This document shows positions 58,078 to 64,000 of a stretch of DNA of 64,000 nt, piece by piece. The notes below the pieces were generated by a model. It did not search any database, was not told the origin of the DNA, and saw only the letters and a list, made by a program, of their open reading frames with translations. Each line of letters opens with the position of its first letter. Position 1 is the first letter of the stretch. This stretch comes from Pezicula radicicola (Eukaryota > Ascomycota > Leotiomycetes > Helotiales > Dermateaceae): assembly GCA_003008705.1 (NCBI GenBank), contig PDUO01000018.1, positions 924,916 through 988,915 of the forward strand, read 5' to 3'. The position numbers were made by a program, and so were the translations under genes.

Positions 58078-60199
58078 CATTGCTTGGTTGAAGGAATAAT
58101 GAGATATTGGGTGTTCTTTTGGGAATGTGCTTGATTATTGCGTGATGTTGGAAAGACTGAACGTTATGTAATCACAGACTGATAAATCACGGAGACTTTC
58201 CCAGGTGACTTTCCTCGGCGACTTTTACATCGAATTAAGTGTATTATGATAAAATGGTCTGATAAAAATCGGGCTCTGGGCTATTGTAGCAACTTGCTTT
58301 ACGTGCCCGTTTTATGAAGGAGTGGAGTCGGGCACTGCCGCAGCATAATTTAGTGCAAGGCCCATATAAAATTACTGCTCATCAGTAAAATCTTCCTCTC
58401 TTCATCAACAGCACGATTTTCATCGAAAGCTTCGTTTTTCCCACCCACCATCCCTATAGTCTATGTATATAGTTAGTTTTTAGCCCTATTACGGGAGCGT
58501 TTGGCAGTAAACTGGCGCCCCAGAGCATCATTTCCTATACAAATTGTAGGGCAATTCGATGTAGCCCTATAGTTTCAGCTGCTCTGGGGCGCCCGTTGGG
58601 CGCTGCACTCTGGCAAGGCACGAAAATAAGACAATACAAACCACGATTACAAGCTTCGACGGAATGGGGTGAATAAAAGTGTATTTTTAAAGTGGGGGAC
58701 CATCCAACTTCTGGAGTTGAAAAGGGCATGAGTTGTTGATTCTGAGGTCTTGTACTTATTGTTGAAAAAATGGTATTGTTCATTACTTGACATCTATGTT
58801 GTGTAAGGTATTTATATATCAAGATATATCATAGACTGCTCACTGATTATATCCACATCAACTGTAAAAATAGAGTATACCTATCAACCGTTAAGGGTGA
58901 GCTATAACTAAAGTGTTATATATATCTAATTTTAAGCTAAATTACTAGTATTAATAACTTCTTACTTTCTAAAAAGATAATTAATAAAAGTTATAAGAAT
59001 ATTTTAAAACTTATAAACTATAACTAGAAGTATAAGTTTACTAGATAGATCTTATTTTTAATTAATATTAATAGAGATTTAAAGTTATTTTAAAAACTCT
59101 ATTATAGTTAATCTCTAAGCTTCTCTAAAGTAAGTATAAGACTAGACTCTATTATAAAAGTTATTAATCTTATTATTAATATTAATTATTATATTATTTA
59201 TTTAAATATTCTTAGATAAAACTAAGATTATATTTTATATATATTTATTTTTATAATATATAATTATATATAGTATTCTACTTTAATAATCTAATAAATA
59301 AGTTAATACTTTTATTATAAGTCTTATATAATAAATATCTTTTAAGTAATATTTAAAAGTAAGAATAATTACTTTAATAAAGAGAAATAAAAGATATATT
59401 AAATCTTTAAATTTAAATATATAATTTATTATATAATATTAGATAATATAATTAATTAAAGAGTATTATATAAGAGTAATTTATTTTAAATATTATATAA
59501 TAAGTCTTATTTATATTTTAAATATAAATAATAATTTAATTATAATAGATTATATATTCTATTATAAATATATTTAATAATAATAATAAATAAATAATTA
59601 TTTATCTTATAAATTTAAATAAATAATTTCTAAATAAGAATATTATATATAGATTTTTAGTACTTATCTTTTAAAGACTTTATAAGATTATTTCTAGACT
59701 AAAACTTAAGTTTAACTAGATAATTTAATACTTAAAGAAACTCTAGTTAAGTATTATAGTCCTTACTAGGAACCTTATATATAACTTCTCTATATATACC
59801 CTTACTTAGTACTATTCTATATTTAAATAACTACTCTATCCTTATTCTTATTCTCCTTCTTCTTTTTCTCTTTAGTTTAGAATCCTTTATATAGATCTAA
59901 TAATAGAATTTATTCTTATATATTCATTTACTACTAAAGCTCTTATTCTATTTACTATATTACTATATTATTCTAAACTTACCTCTATACCTAGGAAGGT
60001 TATAATAATCTCTAAACTAAATATATAGTTCTACCTCTAGAGTAGGTTAATAACTAAGTTAGCTCTAAAGACTAGATAGGTTAATAATTAAGTTAGTCTT
60101 ATAGAATAGAAAGCTCGGAAGTACTAAGTACTTAGCTTAGTTTAACTAGTTTAGAATATCTTCTAACTAGCTTTAATCTTAATTACTACCTAATAAGGA
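58078..60199. other. Extremely AT-rich stretch
   Basis: After the broken gene comes the second copy of the dispersed repeat (58302-58679). From about 58880 to 59860 the sequence is almost only A and T with TAATAT-type words. No gene or clear LTR was identified. The 5' end of the Gypsy element begins somewhere after 59900. Confidence 0.5.
58302..58679 (+). repeat. Dispersed repeat, copy 2, with internal hairpin
   Basis: Second copy of the repeat at 37898-38322. It is the better preserved: GGCGCCCCAGAGCA (58514-58527) and its exact complement TGCTCTGGGGCGCC (58580-58593) form 14-base arms around a 52-base loop. Inside the loop a smaller pair TAGGGC...GCCCTA nests. No protein frame is seen. It could be a SINE- or MITE-like unit or part of a larger element. 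Confidence 0.8.
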
Positions 60200-63100
60200 G
60201 TCTATTATTGATTTTATTAGAAGAGTATATAATTAGCCTAGTATAGATACCCGCTAGTACTATAAAGCTAGATAGAACTTAACTTCAATAAACCCTTTAA
60301 ATACCTTTCTAACCTTTTTATTAAGTTTATAGAAAGATACCTCCTAAGAACACTAAAGGTAAAGGCCTTATAGCTTCTACCTATATAGATCCTTCTCTAA
60401 AAGAATCTTAGGATAAAACCCTCTAGGAAGATACTACTACTTAATTAGAAGAAGAGCTTAATCCTAATACTTAGGATTAAAACTCACTAGCTATAGACCT
60501 TTTAGTTACTAATATAATTATCTAAATAAAAGAGTAAATCTACTAGCTATAAAATACTAATCACTAGCTATAAGAATAACTTAATAATTCCTAGGGGAAT
60601 ACTAAAGACCTCTAAAACAATAGTATAGAGTAAGTATAGTCCTAAACTCAAGTAAGAGACCTACTCTAGTATTAGATACAAGGATAAAACTAGGATATAA
60701 CTATCTATTAGACTATTGAGGTAGATAATAACCCCGGACCCTCTAATTTAGACTACTTAGGTTTAGATAATTCAGGAACTTTATTTAATAGACTATAATC
60801 TAGAATAAACTTATTAAGGACTCTAGGAAGAAGTAGATACTCTAAGAAGATAATAGATCCCCTCTAATTAGATAATAATATAGACTCTATATTTAGAGCT
60901 TAGAAAATCTTATTAGAGAATAAGTTTAAAGAGAATAGAGATTACTTCCCTATCAAGAACTTACTTATAAGTTATATTTTCTAGTATACTAAGGGAGAGG
61001 CTTAGAAATACCTAGAGCTACTTTACTAAACTAGTAGAGTAGATAGCTTTTAGAATTACTAGGAAATAATTAACTACTTAGCTAGTATCTATACTAACCT
61101 AGATAAAAAAAGAGATATTGAGATTAAGTACTAAGATCTATATATACTCCTAGAGGAAACTTTCTAGGATTTTAGAACTAAGTTTCTCTAACTAGTAAGG
61201 ATAGCTAAGATACCTATATCGATAAGGATTAGTAATCTATACAATAAGTTAACCCTCCCTCTAAGGAATAACCTAAGGACTTAGAAGATATACTAGACTA
61301 TAGAAGCTATAGCTTAGGTAGAATACTTGAATTTAAATAATAAACTATATAGGGAAAAGATAAGAGTAGCTCGGAGTTTCCTAAGAACTATAGTATCAAG
61401 GAAAACTAATATTATAAAAATAAGAAACCCCTTAGGAATACTTAAGCTACCTACTCTAGTTCTAGATAAGGACTAATCTTCTACTCCTACCCTAGCTAAG
61501 TATAGATCTCTAACTCCTATAGTAGATAAGAAGAAAGTAGTTTACTATAGTTATAATAAGCTAGGTTATATCTCTAGTAATTACCCTAAGAAAGATAAGT
61601 CCAATCTATATAAGATCGAGGAAGAGTTAGTAGAATACTAGTATAATACTTCTAACTTAGAATAAGAATTAGGAAACAAGGATACCTAGAGGAAGTCTCC
61701 TCTCTAGGTTATCTTATTAGCTTAGTAGAGATAGATCTTACTTAATTAATAGATAGGAAAGTATTTATAGTTTCTTATAACTTAAACTATAATAGAGTTT
61801 CAATTATTAATCTATCCTCTTTACCTAATATAGGAGCCTAAGGGTTTTCTTTTATAGATACCTAAGTTATTAAAATATACTCTTAATTCTATACTATTAA
61901 ATAGTAGAAGCTAGAATAACCAATCAATACTAAAGGATATAATAGAGTTAGAGGAAAATCTATTATATATTTTATTCTCTTTATTATTAAATTAGATAAA
62001 AGAATTATTAAGAATATCCCCTTTCTTATTTTAGATCTTAGAAACTATAATATTATCCTTGGTATAAAATTCTTAGTCTACTTTAATATCTTACTAGATT
62101 TATAATATTAGAAACTTATTTAACTAGAGATAATACCTCTAACTAATTCTTTTAATAACCCTATCCGGATTCTCTATAGTAGTCTCTTACCTAGAGCTAT
62201 TAAGCCTAGATATCAGAGAGAGCTAATAAAGAGAGATATAGAGTTTATCAAGGAGGATATATAAAGAGAAAATAGAGCTAAGGGAAGGGTTAAATACCTT
62301 ATATCCCTTATAAAGTTAATTAAGTTAGAGTTATTCCTGGATAGCCCCTCTACTCCCCTGAACTAGTATCTAGAACTAGAACTAAGTCCTAATCTTCCCT
62401 AGATATAGTCTAAACTTATCCCTAAGTCTAGCCTAGCTATAATAAAATCATTGGTTATTAAAGTAGGAACCCTAGCTAAGTCCTTTCTTAATAAATTTAT
62501 TGAGTATAGAGACCTTACCTCTAAAATCAAGAAAGTAGTTATAGGTACTTCCTATACTAAGGATACTCTCTATAGTTTATAATAAATAGAGAGATAACTC
62601 AAAGGTAGAAGGAATAATAAATTCTCCTCTAACCCTAAAGACTAGAAATAACCCNTAAAACCTACTAAGAGATTATANCTACCNCNTGAATCTAAAGGTA
62701 CTAAATTAGATTTTAGTATTATAGAAATTAATACTATTACCTTTTACCTTAATCTAAGAAGGAAGGAAAATACTCTCTTTTCTATAAGCCTATATAAAAT
62801 TAATCAAGAACTAGACTCTTAAGAAGCTTTAGATATCTAAGAGCTAAAAGATCTACTTACTAAGCTACTAAAGGTCTATTACCTTTAGGAGGATATATTT
62901 TTAAAAGTAACCTCTAATATACTTCTACTATATTGAAGTTATAATTATAAGATTAAGCTAGAAAAGAAGATAATATTAAGTTATAAACCTCTCTACTTAT
63001 AGACAACTATAGAGCTATAAGTAGTTAAGAAGTATCTATTAGAGAATTTATAAAAAGGATTTATCGAAAGTAGTTAAGTACCCTTCTCTTTATCTATCCT

Positions 63101-64000
63101 ATTTATTAAGAAAAAAGATAGAGGTCTATACTTCTATATTGATTTCAGGAAGCTTAACCTTATTACTAGGAAGGACTACTATCTACTCCTACTAATCAAT
63201 AAGACCCTTACCTACCTTAATAAAGTAAAGGTCTTTACTAAGCTTAATATTAGATAAGCCTTTTATAGGATTCGAATATACCCTGATTCTAAAGAACTTA
63301 CTATATTTAGAACTTATTATAGCTTATATAAGTATAAGGTTCTTCTATTTAACCTTACTAATAGACTTATAACTTACTAATACTATATAAATAATATATT
63401 ATTTAAATATCTTAATATCTTTTATATTACCTACTTTAATAATATCCTTATCTACTCGGAAAATAAGTTAGAGTATAAAGGTTATATATAAGTAGTCCTT
63501 AGCTACCTTTAAGAAGTAGAACTCTAGATAGATATTAAGAAGTATAAATTTAGTATTAAGAGAACTAAGTACCTTAGTTTTATTATTACTACTAATAGTA
63601 TTAAANTTAACCTAGAGAAAGTCTCTATAGTTAAGGAATAGAAACCTCTATATACTATAAAAGGTATTCAATCCTTCTTAGGTTTCTATAACTTCTATAG
63701 AAGATTTACCCTAGATTATAGAAAGATAGTAAAACCTTTAATAAACCTTACTTAGAAAGAAGAGAAGTTTATATAGACTAAGGACTACTAGTAAGCTTTT
63801 AAGGAGCTTAAACTTAAGCTTATATTAGCCCTAGTCCTAGCCTACTATAACCCTAATACTAAGTTAAGACTAGAAATAAATACCTCTAATAGAGTAGTAG
63901 TTACTATATTTTTATAAAGGAGAAGTAATAAAGAAGAATAATACCCTATAGTATTCTTCTTAAAGATAATAGTATTAGTAGAGCTTAATTATAAAATATA
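60200..64000 (+). mobile_element. RIP-degraded Ty3/Gypsy LTR retrotransposon, partial
   Basis: Read on the plus strand and ignoring stops, gag-pol order is clear. Gag-like sequence lies near 60890-61330 (ending LYNKLTLPLRN). A zinc knuckle follows at 61543-61584 in which all three Cys and the His (spacing C-x2-C-x4-H-x4-C) are now Tyr. Protease-like GFSFIDT lies near 61850. Reverse transcriptase spans about 63010-63480 (FYIDFRKLN; YFNNIL in place of the catalytic YxDD motif, 63432-63446). The RNase H border ([11 protein letters not shown]) is near 63680. Dozens of TAG/TAA codons replace Gln/Trp. Every lesion is C-to-T or G-to-A, the mark of RIP, so the copy is dead. The 5' LTR was not identified, and the integrase end is beyond the window. 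Five N positions (62655, 62678, 62684, 62686, 63606) lie inside it. Confidence 0.88.

Overview
This window comes from a filamentous ascomycete fungus. Genes are split by short introns (44 to 199 bases) with GT...AG ends, frequent GTATGT/GTAAGT donors and CTAAC/CTGAC-type branch sites. The gene families (NACHT/ankyrin and HET proteins, NpgA-type phosphopantetheinyl transferase, 2EXR protein, NmrA-like protein, filamentous-type Tah18) are typical of Pezizomycotina. Leotiomycetes is a guess from overall feel; I cannot name the species. Gene-rich islands of balanced base composition alternate with long AT-rich tracts of decayed repeats. A Ty3/Gypsy element at the right end carries the C-to-T and G-to-A changes expected of repeat-induced point mutation (RIP).

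Layout. 1-348: 3' end of an acetate-transporter-like membrane protein. 2.0-3.5 kb: acyl-CoA dehydrogenase-fold (DszC-like) flavoenzyme. 5.3-6.1 kb: unrecognised 169-residue protein. 6.1-6.9 kb: decayed duplication. 7.0-8.5 kb (-): beta-lactamase/LovD-like protein. 9.5-10.8 kb (-): aquaglyceroporin. 12.1-13.3 kb (-): phosphopantetheinyl transferase, divergent from an NmrA-like protein (14.2-15.4 kb, +) with a triplicated C-terminal motif; a possible 60-residue ORF lies between. 15.4-19.6 kb: repeat-rich gap with an inverted-repeat element. 19.6-24.1 kb (-): large NLR-type protein, head to head with a Rad5/HLTF-like SNF2 gene (24.4-27.7 kb, +) that is intact apart from one in-frame TAA. 28.9-30.4 kb (-): ArfGAP. 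31.1-32.5 kb (-): Sbp1-like RNA-binding protein. 33.6-36.3 kb (+): Tah18 diflavin reductase. 36.3-43.2 kb: AT-rich. 43.2-44.4 kb (+): FAD monooxygenase. 45.1-47.5 kb (-): HET-domain protein. 47.5-53.1 kb: AT-rich, no supported gene. 53.1-54.2 kb (-): Ser/Pro-rich unknown. 54.8-55.8 kb (+): 2EXR protein. 56.9-57.3 kb: a second inverted-repeat element. 57.4-58.1 kb (-): broken SnoaL/NTF2-like gene. 58.3-58.7 kb: copy of a dispersed hairpin repeat, also present at 37.9 kb. About 60-64 kb: RIP-degraded Gypsy element running off the window.

How the genes relate. Housekeeping genes (ArfGAP, Sbp1-like, Tah18, phosphopantetheinyl transferase, aquaglyceroporin) sit inside islands. Accessory genes (NLR, HET, FAD monooxygenase, 2EXR, broken SnoaL gene) lie at or within the repeat-rich tracts. 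The phosphopantetheinyl transferase would activate carrier proteins of polyketide and peptide synthases encoded elsewhere; no such synthase is present here, so this is not a biosynthetic cluster. The NLR and HET genes belong to families used in fungal non-self recognition, but nothing here shows that they act together. I found no tRNA, rRNA or CRISPR array.
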